Shown here piece after piece: positions 48,242-57,023 of a DNA stretch of 64,000 bases. Within the stretch, counting starts at the first letter, position 1, and the number at the start of each line of letters is the position of its first letter. The notes under the pieces were generated by a model. The model was not told where the DNA came from. It saw only the letters and a program-made list of their open reading frames with translations, and did not search any database. Source of the DNA: Gracilibacillus orientalis (GTDB lineage: Bacteria; Bacillota; Bacilli; Bacillales; Amphibacillaceae); NCBI RefSeq assembly GCF_900114645.1, contig NZ_FOTR01000006.1, positions 186,001-250,000 on the forward strand, given 5' to 3'. Both the position numbers and the translations under genes were made by a program.

Positions 48242-48468
48242 CATAACCTCAAGCCAGGTTCCACAATCATTTGCCACCAGACAATTAAACTAATAATAAT
48301 AGCTATAAAAACGATTAAACTTTTGACGGCATACGGTAAACGATTAGGAATAAATTTCAATGCCAAACTAAACACAAGCCCTGCCACAAATATAAAAATT
48401 ACAGCATATATCAGCATTCCTAAAAAATTATCTACAGGCAAAGCCATTACTTCTCTTATTATGTCCAC
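48241..48468 (-). CDS. 75-residue membrane protein, unknown function
   Basis: Two hydrophobic segments (GMLIYAVIFIFVAGLVFSLA and LIVFIAIIISLIVWWQMIV) flank a basic loop (KFIPNRLPYAVK). It is convergent with the narK-type gene and upstream of the ugp promoter region. GAGGTG lies before the ATG at 48468. I do not recognise the family. Confidence 0.65.
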   Translation of the reverse strand: MDIIREVMALPVDNFLGMLIYAVIFIFVAGLVFSLALKFIPNRLPYAVKSLIVFIAIIISLIVWWQMIVEPGLRL

Positions 48469-48617
48469 ATTTACACCTCATTACAACAATAAACCATATT
48501 TACATCTTGTAGTTTTCTTCACCAATACTATCATACAATATTCTGTTTATTATGGAAGTATTTTTTCTCGATTTTTATTAATTTATGAAAAAATTTGTTA
48601 ATTTTTGTATATATTTT

Positions 48618-48660
48618 TTAACACTATTTTAATACTCCCTTCATAAAAATTCTCTATAAT
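48618..48660 (+). promoter_or_regulatory. Pho box and promoter upstream of the ugp operon
   Basis: TTAACA (48618), TTAATA (48629) and TTCATA (48640) recur at exact 11-bp spacing, the PhoP pattern TT(A/C/T)A(C/T)A, and a perfect TATAAT follows at 48655-48660. No good -35 is present. This predicts activation by phosphorylated PhoP under phosphate starvation. Confidence 0.8.
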
Positions 48661-48701
48661 CGGCAGTAAGTAGAAGCTAATCTATTAAAGGAGAATTTAT
48701 T

Positions 48702-49835
48702 ATGTATTCTGTCGAACTAAAACAAGTCGATAAAAGCTATGACAAGGAACACCTTGTTGTCAAAAATGTCAGTGTAACAATTGAACCAGGAGAATTCTTC
48801 GTGCTTGTTGGACCTTCAGGATGTGGAAAAAGTACACTCTTACGAATGATTGCGGGATTAGAAGACATAACTTCAGGCTCGATATTGATTGATGGCAAAA
48901 TAGCAGATCATCTCCCGCCCAGTAAACGCGAACTATCTATGGTTTTTCAAAACTATGCACTCTATCCACACATGACTGTAGAAGATAATATAACATTTGG
49001 GCTAGATGTTAAAAAAATACTTAAAAAAGAGAAGAAACAAAAGTGTTATGAAATTGCTGAAATGCTGGGATTAACAGATTATTTAAAAAGAAAGCCACGT
49101 CATTTATCAGGTGGCCAAAGACAACGTGTTGCCTTAGCAAGAGCTATTATTACCAACTCCCCCATTTGTTTAATGGATGAGCCTTTATCCAATTTAGATG
49201 CTAAATTAAGAGCTCATATGCGTTCAGAAATCCGTGAATTGCAGAGAAAACTTGGCCTCACATTGATTTATGTAACACATGATCAAGTGGAAGCAATGAC
49301 AATGGGAGATCGAATAATGGTGTTAAATGAAGGAATGATTCAACAGGTAGGAAAACCAATCGATGTTTACAATACGCCAGTAAATTCTTTTGTGGCAAAA
49401 TTTATTGGTTCACCTCCGATGAATTTAACGACTGGGCTGGTAGATAAAAGCTCCGCTGAAATAACAATTAGCGAGCAAATTTCGTTACCTATTAATCGAT
49501 TAGTTGCAAATAACTTAAATAGTGATCAGGTACTTGTCGGTATTCGGCCTGAGAACATAAAACTCTATGAGGAGCCTTCCAGTCTGGACTTGTCTTTTGA
49601 AGTAACTCTCGATCATGTAGAGATTTTGGGAACGGAAACATTGTTGAAATTCAAATGGAACGATAATTCGGTTTGGTACGCTAAGTGGTATGGACAATGG
49701 GATATTCGAGTTGGTCAGACATTGAGATTGACACTTGATTCAGATTCACTTTGTATCTATGATGGGCACACTGAAAAATTACTTCAAGGTCCAAGAAACA
49801 TTCAGCATCAGCATGTTCAAGAGGGAATTGTATGA
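48702..49835 (+). CDS. ugpC: ABC transporter ATP-binding protein, UgpC/MsmK type
   Basis: The 377-residue ATPase has Walker A GPSGCGKSTLLRMIAGLE, signature LSGGQRQRVALARAI, Walker B CLMDEPLSNLDAKLR and switch THDQVEAMTMGDR. The C-terminal TOBE/OB domain (VLVGIRPENIKLYEE) is typical of the carbohydrate and glycerol-phosphate uptake ATPases. AAAGGAG precedes the ATG. It is first in a four-gene unit and overlaps ugpA by four bases. Substrate assignment to glycerol phosphate rests on the Pho box and gene set. Confidence 0.88.
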   Translation: MYSVELKQVDKSYDKEHLVVKNVSVTIEPGEFFVLVGPSGCGKSTLLRMIAGLEDITSGSILIDGKIADHLPPSKRELSMVFQNYALYPHMTVEDNITFGLDVKKILKKEKKQKCYEIAEMLGLTDYLKRKPRHLSGGQRQRVALARAIITNSPICLMDEPLSNLDAKLRAHMRSEIRELQRKLGLTLIYVTHDQVEAMTMGDRIMVLNEGMIQQVGKPIDVYNTPVNSFVAKFIGSPPMNLTTGLVDKSSAEITISEQISLPINRLVANNLNSDQVLVGIRPENIKLYEEPSSLDLSFEVTLDHVEILGTETLLKFKWNDNSVWYAKWYGQWDIRVGQTLRLTLDSDSLCIYDGHTEKLLQGPRNIQHQHVQEGIV

Positions 49836-50758
49836 AAAGTGCAACGGAGATACAAGGAAAATCAAGTACTAGAATAGTTACAAAGTGGAAGTTCATGTAT
49901 TGGAGATCAGCAATTTTATATTTATTACCTTCCATTATTCTTTTTAGTGTCTTTTTATTTTATCCACTTGGCAAAACATTATATTTAAGTTTCTTTTTAA
50001 CAGATCAGCAAGGGATAGCCAATGTTTTTGTTGGTTTTGAAAATTATCAATATATTCTACAGGCAGAAAGTTTCCATAAAAGTATAAAAGCAACTATTTT
50101 GTTCGTACTCTACACCGTACCGACTGGTATTGTTATTTCTTTGTTCCTAGCTTTATTAGCAAATGAAAAAGTAAAAGGTGCTGGCTTTTTTCGAACCATT
50201 TATTCATCTACAATGGGGGTTTCCGTCGCAGCTTCTGCTGTAGTTTGGTTATTTATATTCCATCCAAGCATGGGGATTTTAAACCAATTAATTACATCCA
50301 TTGGTGGGACTTCAATAGATTGGTTACTACACCCAGACTGGGCATTAGTTTCAGTTGCTGTTACAACGATTTGGATGAATATTGGATTTTCTTTTCTGAT
50401 TTTATTAGGTGGTTTGCAAAATATTGATGAGCATCTTTATGAAAGTGCCAAAATTTCAGGTGCAAGTTATTTTTACCAACTTAGAAGGATAACGATACCC
50501 ATGTTATCCCCTACTTTATTTTTTGTTACTACTGTTACTCTGATTAACGCGTTTCAGACATTTGGACAAGTCGATATATTAACACAAGGTGGTCCATCTG
50601 AATCTACAAATCTGATTGTTTATTCTATCTATCGTGAAGCCTTTGTCAATTATCAGTTTGGAACTGCAAGCGCACAGTCAATCTTCCTGTTTCTTTGCAT
50701 TTTAATTGTAACGATTTTACAATTTAAGTTTGGGGAAAGGAAGGTGCACTATCAATGA
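49832..50758 (+). CDS. ugpA: ABC transporter permease, UgpA type
   Basis: The 308-residue protein has six membrane segments and the ABC-importer loop EHLYESAKISGASYFYQLRR that contacts the ATPase. It starts in an ATGA overlap with the ATPase gene and ends in another with the next permease. It matches the UgpA/MalF-type subunit of CUT1 importers. Confidence 0.88.
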   Translation: MKSATEIQGKSSTRIVTKWKFMYWRSAILYLLPSIILFSVFLFYPLGKTLYLSFFLTDQQGIANVFVGFENYQYILQAESFHKSIKATILFVLYTVPTGIVISLFLALLANEKVKGAGFFRTIYSSTMGVSVAASAVVWLFIFHPSMGILNQLITSIGGTSIDWLLHPDWALVSVAVTTIWMNIGFSFLILLGGLQNIDEHLYESAKISGASYFYQLRRITIPMLSPTLFFVTTVTLINAFQTFGQVDILTQGGPSESTNLIVYSIYREAFVNYQFGTASAQSIFLFLCILIVTILQFKFGERKVHYQ

Positions 50759-51567
50759 AAATTTTTCGACCGGTCATTACATATATGCTGTTAATTTTGA
50801 CTGCAGTGATCGTCTTTTTTCCGGTAGTATATGCTTTCTTTATCAGTTTTATGAGTGGAGCGGAACTTTTACAAGGCAATTTCATTCCGAAAACCTTTCA
50901 TCTTGATAATTATCAAAAAGCATTTGAGCGGTTACCATTAGCACACTATTTATGGAATAGCTTGTTTGTATCAACTGTCGTGATGTTAGGACAATTACTT
51001 GTAAGTGCCTTAGCTGCTTATGCTTTTGTTTTCATTCCTTTTAAAGGGAGAAATATTATCTTTTTTATCTTTATCTCGACGATGATGATTCCGTGGGAAG
51101 CTACCATGATTCCTAACTTCCTGACGATTCAACAACTAGACTGGATTAATAATTATCAAAGTTTAACTATACCATTTTTCGCCATTGCATTCGGAACATT
51201 TCTATTACGCCAACATTTTCTTACCATACCTAAAGAACTAAAAGAAGCTAGTGATATCGCTGGGTTACGATCTTTTAGATTCTTCTGGAAAGTTGTCATT
51301 CCCTACTGCCGTACTTCATTTGTAACATTAGGAGCCTATGGTTTCCTGACAACTTGGAATATGTATTTATGGCCACTACTTGTGACTAACAATGATGATG
51401 CAAGAACCGTTCAAATCGGTTTAAAACAATTACAAACACAGGAAATGGCAACAGATTGGGGGGTGGTTATGGCAGGCGTAATTATCGTCATCATTCCGAC
51501 TTTAATCCTGTTGTTTTTAGGACAAAAGCAATTGCAAAAAGGCCTTGCCCAAGGTGCACTTAAATAA
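50755..51567 (+). CDS. ugpE: ABC transporter permease, UgpE type
   Basis: The 270-residue permease has six membrane segments and the EAA loop PKELKEASDIAGLRSFRFFW. It forms a heterodimer with the preceding permease. Family UgpE/MalG. AAGGAAGG precedes the start, and the gene overlaps ugpA by four bases. Confidence 0.88.
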   Translation: MKIFRPVITYMLLILTAVIVFFPVVYAFFISFMSGAELLQGNFIPKTFHLDNYQKAFERLPLAHYLWNSLFVSTVVMLGQLLVSALAAYAFVFIPFKGRNIIFFIFISTMMIPWEATMIPNFLTIQQLDWINNYQSLTIPFFAIAFGTFLLRQHFLTIPKELKEASDIAGLRSFRFFWKVVIPYCRTSFVTLGAYGFLTTWNMYLWPLLVTNNDDARTVQIGLKQLQTQEMATDWGVVMAGVIIVIIPTLILLFLGQKQLQKGLAQGALK

Positions 51568-51585
51568 TAAGGGGGAATTTTACAA

Positions 51586-52995
51586 ATGAAAAAGCTATTA
51601 CTATTGTTTTTAACTGTAAGTTTACTAGTATTCATTACTGCCTGTTCTAGTGATGCTGAAGGAGAAGAACCTAACGAAGATACTGCTGGAGAAGAGCAAC
51701 AAACAGAAGAAAGCAGCGAAAGTGATGACAATAATGAAGAAGAAGAAGCAACCGATGAGAAGGTGGAAGCTGTTTTTTGGCATGCAATGTCTGGTGGAGG
51801 CCAAGAGTCGATTGAAGCAATTGCCGATAACTTTAACGAATCTCAAGACAAATATACAATCATTCCAGAATTTCAAGGTTCTTATGAAGAAGCATTAACG
51901 AAATTCCGCAGTGTTGGCGGAACTGAGGATGCGCCCGCTATCATCCAGACATTTGAAGTCGGGACCAAATATATGATTGATAGTGGTTTTATTGAACCGG
52001 TACAGTCTTTTATTGATGAAGAAGGATATGACATTAGTCAATTAGAAGAAAATATCTTGAATTATTACACTGTCGATGAGCAATTATATTCTATGCCGTT
52101 TAACTCATCTACTCCTGTTATGCTATATAATAAAGATGCATTCGAAGAAGCTGGTTTAGATCCAGAAAATCCTCCTCAAACCTTTGAAGAAATCAAAGAA
52201 GCAGCAGAAAAATTAACGGTTAAAGACGGTGATAACACAGAAAAATATGGTTTCTCCATTTTAAATTATGGCTGGTTTATTGAGGAATTGATTGCTACAC
52301 AGGGCGGATTATTTGTAAACAATGATAACGGTCGCACAGAAGAAGCAACAGAAGCTGTATTCAACGGTGAAGAAGGATTACGTGTATTTGAGCTAATTGA
52401 TGACATGAATAAAGCTGGTACATATGGTAACTTCGGATCTAATTGGGATGATATCCGTGCTGCATTCCAAACTGAAGATACTGCTATGTACTTAGACTCT
52501 TCAGCAGGTGTTGCTAGTACAATTGAAAATGCACCATTTGAAGTTGGTGTTTCTTATATTCCTTATTCAGAAGAAGCTGAGCGTAATGGTGTTATTATCG
52601 GTGGTGCTTCTCTTTGGATGTCTAACGGAATTGATCAAGAAAAACAACAAGCAGCATGGGAGTTCATGAAATTCTTACAAACACCGGAAAGTCAAGCAAA
52701 ATGGCATATTGACACAGGGTACTTCGCTATTAATCCAGCTGCCTATGAAGAAGACATTGTGCAAGAAAGATGGGAAGAATTCCCTCAACTAAAAGTTACC
52801 GTTGATCAATTACAAGAAACAAAGCCATCAGCTGCGACACAAGGTGCTTTAATTTCGGTTTTTCCGGAAGCTAGACAACAAGTCGTAACCGCTATGGAAA
52901 ATGTTTTACAAGGTACAGATCCACAAGAAGCATTAGATCAAGCAGCAGAGGAAACAAACCGAGTTATAGAACAAGCCAACCGTGCAAATCAATAA
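51586..52995 (+). CDS. ugpB: Extracellular solute-binding lipoprotein, UgpB-like
   Basis: The 469-residue protein has a lipoprotein signal ending FITACSSD (acylated Cys near residue 20), then a very acidic 40-residue spacer rich in Glu and Asp, then the SBP type 1 domain (VFWHAMSGGGQESIEAIADN, YSMPFNSSTPVMLYNKDAF, GASLWMSNG). HAMSGG and NSSTPVMLYNKD resemble UgpB, so sn-glycerol 3-phosphate or glycerophosphodiesters are likely ligands. The acidic spacer suits a saline habitat. GGGGG precedes the ATG. Confidence 0.9.
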   Translation: MKKLLLLFLTVSLLVFITACSSDAEGEEPNEDTAGEEQQTEESSESDDNNEEEEATDEKVEAVFWHAMSGGGQESIEAIADNFNESQDKYTIIPEFQGSYEEALTKFRSVGGTEDAPAIIQTFEVGTKYMIDSGFIEPVQSFIDEEGYDISQLEENILNYYTVDEQLYSMPFNSSTPVMLYNKDAFEEAGLDPENPPQTFEEIKEAAEKLTVKDGDNTEKYGFSILNYGWFIEELIATQGGLFVNNDNGRTEEATEAVFNGEEGLRVFELIDDMNKAGTYGNFGSNWDDIRAAFQTEDTAMYLDSSAGVASTIENAPFEVGVSYIPYSEEAERNGVIIGGASLWMSNGIDQEKQQAAWEFMKFLQTPESQAKWHIDTGYFAINPAAYEEDIVQERWEEFPQLKVTVDQLQETKPSAATQGALISVFPEARQQVVTAMENVLQGTDPQEALDQAAEETNRVIEQANRANQ

Positions 52996-53026
52996 GCTAG
53001 TAAAGACGATCTCCTTAAATAGTTTT

Positions 53027-53060
53027 AAAAACCCGTTTCACTAATATGTGAAACGGGTTT
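53027..53060. terminator. Terminator between ugpB and the aldo-keto reductase gene
   Basis: AAACCCGTTTCAC and GTGAAACGGGTTT form a perfect 13-bp stem with a short loop. A- and T-runs on both sides make it usable from either direction between convergent genes. Confidence 0.92.
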
Positions 53061-53077
53061 TAGATGTTTTATTTAAC

Positions 53078-54007
53078 TTAACGATAAATTTGATCTATTT
53101 TGTTGTATTCTTCATCTTTTAACGTAACATCTAACGTTTTCAAATTGTCTATAACTTGATTTGGTCGTTTAGCACCTGGAATGATTGCATCAATTAATGG
53201 ATGTTTTAAGTACCAGGCAAGCACTAAATGAGCAGTTTCTACTCCTTTATCCGCAGCCATTTGTTTTAGTTTTTCCACTCGATCTAGCTCTCTTTCAAAC
53301 CGTTCACCTTTAAAATGATCCATATTCTTTCGCAGATCCTTAAAATGATCTCCTTTTTTATATTTTCCTGCTAACAGACCAGCAGCCAGAGGAAAATAAG
53401 GAACAAACGAAATCCCCTGTTCCTTTAAGTAAGGAAAAAGTTCCTTTTCTGCCTCACGATTGATTAAGTTATATTCTCCTTGAAAAACGTCTACATAACC
53501 ATCTTTATTAGCTTCTTTGAATTGTTCAAGAGAAAAATTCGATACACCTATCGATCTAATTTTTCCCTGTTCTTTTAATTGATGTAACGCGCCAACTGCT
53601 TCATCTTTAGGTGTCTCTTTATCAGGAAAATGAATATAAAACAGATCAATATAATCCGTTTGTAATCGATTTAAACTCTCTTCTACTGTTTGTTTCAGAA
53701 AAGCTGGAGAATTGTCTGTAACCATGTCATCCCCTTCTGGACGATGACAGCCTTTTGTTGCAACGATCATTTCATCTCTTTTACCGGTTTCTTTTAGCAC
53801 CTGGCCAATCAATTCTTCTGATCTTCCAGGCCCATAAATATAAGCCGTATCTAAAAAGTTAATTCCTTCATCAATTGCTGTACGAATTAAATGTTTCCCC
53901 GTTTCTTCATTTAAATCAGGATACAAATTATGTCCCCCGACTGCATTTGTACCTAAACCGATTGGATTGACGTTTAAATCTGTTTTACCGAGTTGTACAT
54001 TAGCCAT
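53078..54007 (-). CDS. Aldo/keto reductase
   Basis: The 309-residue NADPH-dependent oxidoreductase is a (beta/alpha)8 AKR. The catalytic tetrad is visible: Asp and Tyr in [15 protein letters not shown], Lys in VATKGCH and His in [18 protein letters not shown] and [11 protein letters not shown] are cofactor-site features. It resembles Bacillus IolS/YhdN-type reductases. AGGAGG-like GGAGGAATT precedes the ATG. It is 18 bases after the dehydrogenase gene, so the two probably form an operon. The substrate is unknown. Confidence 0.88.
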   Translation of the reverse strand: MANVQLGKTDLNVNPIGLGTNAVGGHNLYPDLNEETGKHLIRTAIDEGINFLDTAYIYGPGRSEELIGQVLKETGKRDEMIVATKGCHRPEGDDMVTDNSPAFLKQTVEESLNRLQTDYIDLFYIHFPDKETPKDEAVGALHQLKEQGKIRSIGVSNFSLEQFKEANKDGYVDVFQGEYNLINREAEKELFPYLKEQGISFVPYFPLAAGLLAGKYKKGDHFKDLRKNMDHFKGERFERELDRVEKLKQMAADKGVETAHLVLAWYLKHPLIDAIIPGAKRPNQVIDNLKTLDVTLKDEEYNKIDQIYR

Positions 54008-54025
54008 ATTAATTCCTCCATATCT

Positions 54026-54994
54026 CTACTGTAATTCTTTGATTACGGCTTGAGGTTGTTCTCCATCTAAACCTTGTAACATATTTTTTGCCGCGAAATA
54101 TTTCATTTCTTCTCGTGTCTCTGCGGTTGCAGACCCTATATGTGGCAAGGTAACAACATTATTCATTTTCAGTAACGGATTATCTGGATCTACAGGCTCC
54201 TCTTCAAATACATCTAGTCCTGCACCAGCAATTTCCTTAGCCTGTAACGCTTTAATCATCGCTGCTTCATCAACTACTTTACCTCTTGATGCATTGATAA
54301 AAAAACAAGAATTTTTCATTTTTTCAAAGGCATCTGTATCAATTAAATGTAATGTTTCTTTCGTCAATGGAGTCATCAGTAAAATAAAATCAGATTCTTG
54401 TAGCAAAGTATTAAAATCCTGATATGTAACCCCAAATTCTTTTTCCACCTTATCTTTACGTGAACGATTATAATAAGTAACATCCATTTCAAAGCCTAAC
54501 TTCGCTCTTCTAGCCACTTTCTCACCGATTCTGCCCATTCCAATGATCCCGAGTTTTTTATGATGTACATTATGACCAAATAACTGGGCATCGACAGCTT
54601 TTTCCCATTTACCTTGTTTGACATATTGATCTAACTCGGTAATTCTTCTGGCACTACTGAGTATCAGACCAAATATGAGATCTGCCACAGTTTCATCTAA
54701 TACGTATGGTGTATGTGTTGCAATCACTTGAGAACGCTTTAATGCGTCAACATCAAAGTTATCATACCCAACCGAAATATTACTCACTATTTCCAGTTGA
54801 TCTGCTTGTTGAAGTAATTCATCATCAATGCTGTCTTTAGCTGTAATCAGTCCATGGAAACTTCCTATTGTGTTTAAAAGTTGCCCTTTTGGCATTTGTT
54901 CTGGACTATCCCATGTTGTTAATTCTACGTGTTCTTGCAGATAGTTTTTTACTGTTTCAGGAATTGGTTCAGTTACTAACACTTTTTTTCGCAT
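54026..54994 (-). CDS. D-isomer-specific 2-hydroxyacid dehydrogenase
   Basis: The 322-residue enzyme has the NAD(P) motif LGIIGMGRIGEKVARRA, substrate-binding ISVGYDNFDVDAL, the catalytic Arg in NASRGKVVDEAAM, Glu in GLDVFEEEPVD and His in LPHIGSATAETR. This pattern is like glyoxylate/hydroxypyruvate/2-ketogluconate reductases (B. subtilis YvcT). AAAGGAGG precedes the ATG. With the aldo-keto reductase it may act in carbonyl detoxification or sugar-acid use; this is inference. Confidence 0.9.
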   Translation of the reverse strand: MRKKVLVTEPIPETVKNYLQEHVELTTWDSPEQMPKGQLLNTIGSFHGLITAKDSIDDELLQQADQLEIVSNISVGYDNFDVDALKRSQVIATHTPYVLDETVADLIFGLILSSARRITELDQYVKQGKWEKAVDAQLFGHNVHHKKLGIIGMGRIGEKVARRAKLGFEMDVTYYNRSRKDKVEKEFGVTYQDFNTLLQESDFILLMTPLTKETLHLIDTDAFEKMKNSCFFINASRGKVVDEAAMIKALQAKEIAGAGLDVFEEEPVDPDNPLLKMNNVVTLPHIGSATAETREEMKYFAAKNMLQGLDGEQPQAVIKELQ

Positions 54995-55087
54995 AGTGGC
55001 CTCCTTTGAATTACTGATCTAATATTATATTATCATGAACCATTTGAATAATCGAAAAATGAGCATGCATTCTTATGACTTTCACGC

Positions 55088-55114
55088 AAAAAAACCAGGC
55101 ATAACCCGCCTGGT
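55088..55114 (-). terminator. Terminator downstream of ccpN-ppsR
   Basis: ACCAGGC and GCCTGGT form a stem that on the minus strand is followed by TTTTTTT. It lies about 280 bases after the ppsR stop. The stretch between (55115-55391) has no gene; part of it (55198-55282) shares sequence with 60402-60540 and, inverted, with 27235-27263. Confidence 0.75.
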
Positions 55115-55391
55115 CATTATTCGCAAAAGATACAAACTCCCTCAGCTAGATTCCATATACTCTTAAATGCTGCTAACTAGAGAAAATGTCTGTAGTTAAG
55201 TTTCCTTCCATTCTGATTAAAGATATGTACATGGATACGCTACGAAAGCGATTTTTGCTTGAGTAGATGTTTTGCGCTTGTGCCCTTAGTGTTTTTCCAC
55301 AGCGTTGGACTAGCACTCATCTCCAACAAAATGGGAGAATTAAAAAACAAAAGTTACTTCACAGTTCTGTTTTTGTGTGAAATTTTATCTT

Positions 55392-56201
55392 CTAACGTTC
55401 TGTACGCATTTTCATAATGACGCCTGCAGTTTCTTCAATTGATTTATCAGAAACATTAATGACTGAACAATCTAGCTTTTTCATTAACTCGTTAGCAGTT
55501 TTTAACTCTCGCTTAATTTGATCCATGGAAGCATATTTTGACTGTGCAGGTAATCCTAACGTTTTTAATCTTTCCGTTCTGATTTTTAATAAATGACTTG
55601 GATCAATGGTCAATCCGACAATCATGCGGTCAGCTGATTGCATTAACTCTTCTGGTGCTTCCATATCTGGTAAAATAGGCAGGTTCGCAGTTTTAATTCC
55701 TTTATGTGCCAAAAAGATACTTAATGGTGTTTTTGACGTTCTGGAAACTCCAATTAAAACTACATCAGCTAGTAATAATCCTTTTACATCTTTTCCATCA
55801 TCATATTTGACCGCAAATTCTACTGCTTCTATCCTTTTAAAATACTCTTCATCTAACACTTGACGTTGACCAGGCTCTGGTTTCGGATTACCATTGAATG
55901 TGTCAATATAAGCTTGCATCATAGGGCCCATTACATCAACCGCTCGTATATCATAGCGAATGGCATCCTGTTGCATTTTTGCTCTCAACTCAGGTTGCAC
56001 GAGTGTGTATGCAATAAAACTTTGATTTGCTCTTACTTCCTGAACAATTGCTTCAATTTCCTCTTCTGTTTGGATATGACTATATCTTTTTACTCGCACA
56101 TTACTAGTGGTGAATTGTCTAACTGTTGCCCTAACGACCGCTTCTGCTGTTTCTCCAACTGCATCAGAACATACATAAATAAATGACTGATTATCTTGCA
56201 T
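55392..56201 (-). CDS. ppsR: Pyruvate, phosphate dikinase regulatory protein (DUF299)
   Basis: The 269-residue bifunctional kinase/pyrophosphorylase family member has IYVCSDAVGETAEAVVRA at the start, the P-loop-like LIGVSRTSKTPLSIFLAHKG and SKYASMDQIKREL near the end. It is B. subtilis YqfL, which modulates CcpN, and elsewhere controls PPDK by ADP-dependent phosphorylation. No ppdK is in the window. It follows ccpN by 14 bases in a conserved pair. Confidence 0.93.
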   Translation of the reverse strand: MQDNQSFIYVCSDAVGETAEAVVRATVRQFTTSNVRVKRYSHIQTEEEIEAIVQEVRANQSFIAYTLVQPELRAKMQQDAIRYDIRAVDVMGPMMQAYIDTFNGNPKPEPGQRQVLDEEYFKRIEAVEFAVKYDDGKDVKGLLLADVVLIGVSRTSKTPLSIFLAHKGIKTANLPILPDMEAPEELMQSADRMIVGLTIDPSHLLKIRTERLKTLGLPAQSKYASMDQIKRELKTANELMKKLDCSVINVSDKSIEETAGVIMKMRTER

Positions 56202-56215
56202 CTTAAGACTCCCCT

Positions 56216-56854
56216 TTAAGCTGTGCTTGTAGATCCCATATCAATTAATGCTTTCACAATATTTGTTTTGGTGATTCGACCAATCACTTTAAAACTTCGG
56301 CTATCATCGATGTGTTTCACTACAGGTAAACTATCCACTTCGTAATACACCATCATTTTCGCTGCCTCGAAAACAGTTTGCTCCGCTTCAATAGTGTAAA
56401 CCTTTGGTTGCCTTGTCATTACTAATTGTACTGGCATCGATGCTGCTTGAGGATTCCCTAAGGTGACTTTAAGTAAATCTTTACGAGATACGATCCCCTC
56501 TAATTGATTATTATCATCGACAACGATCAGTGTTCCAACATCCTCTAAAAATAGTGATATAACAGCATCATTCACTGTTGTTGTACGTTTTACAGTAACA
56601 GCAACTCCTTGAATATCTTTGACAAGCGTTTGTTTCCAAATATCATGTTGATTGGTCTGATTTATATCCTTGGATAAAAAGTAGCCTACTTTCGGTTTGG
56701 CTTCAATATGTCCTGTCATCACTAGCACAGCTAAATCTGAACGAAGTGTTCCTTTACTTACACCTAGCATTTCTGCAATTTGTTCTGCAGTAATCGGTTC
56801 ATGCTTTGTTAAAATATTCTTAATTTCTTTTTGTCTTTTAGTAAAGTCGATCAT
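56216..56854 (-). CDS. ccpN: Transcriptional repressor CcpN (HTH plus two CBS domains)
   Basis: The ~212-residue protein has an N-terminal helix-turn-helix (ITAEQIAEMLGVSKGTLRSD) and two CBS domains (about residues 80-205; IVVDDNNQLEGIVSRKDLLK and KMMVYYEVDSLPVVKHIDD). In B. subtilis CcpN represses gluconeogenic genes gapB and pckA according to energy state. ATG at 56854 (MIDFTKRQKEIK) follows CAGGAGG; a longer frame to 56875 would include that site. Confidence 0.94.
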   Translation of the reverse strand: MIDFTKRQKEIKNILTKHEPITAEQIAEMLGVSKGTLRSDLAVLVMTGHIEAKPKVGYFLSKDINQTNQHDIWKQTLVKDIQGVAVTVKRTTTVNDAVISLFLEDVGTLIVVDDNNQLEGIVSRKDLLKVTLGNPQAASMPVQLVMTRQPKVYTIEAEQTVFEAAKMMVYYEVDSLPVVKHIDDSRSFKVIGRITKTNIVKALIDMGSTSTA

Positions 56855-57023
56855 AATCTTCCTCCTGGTTCTCATACCAAAACAAACGCAATGATTATAG
56901 GATTATCATAACATAATTTCAATAGGGAAATGGGAAAGGATATTTTAATATAACATTAAGTATATGTAAATCCTCATTTTCTCTAAATAATACATAAGTA
57001 CACCATTAATTTGATATGCTCTT

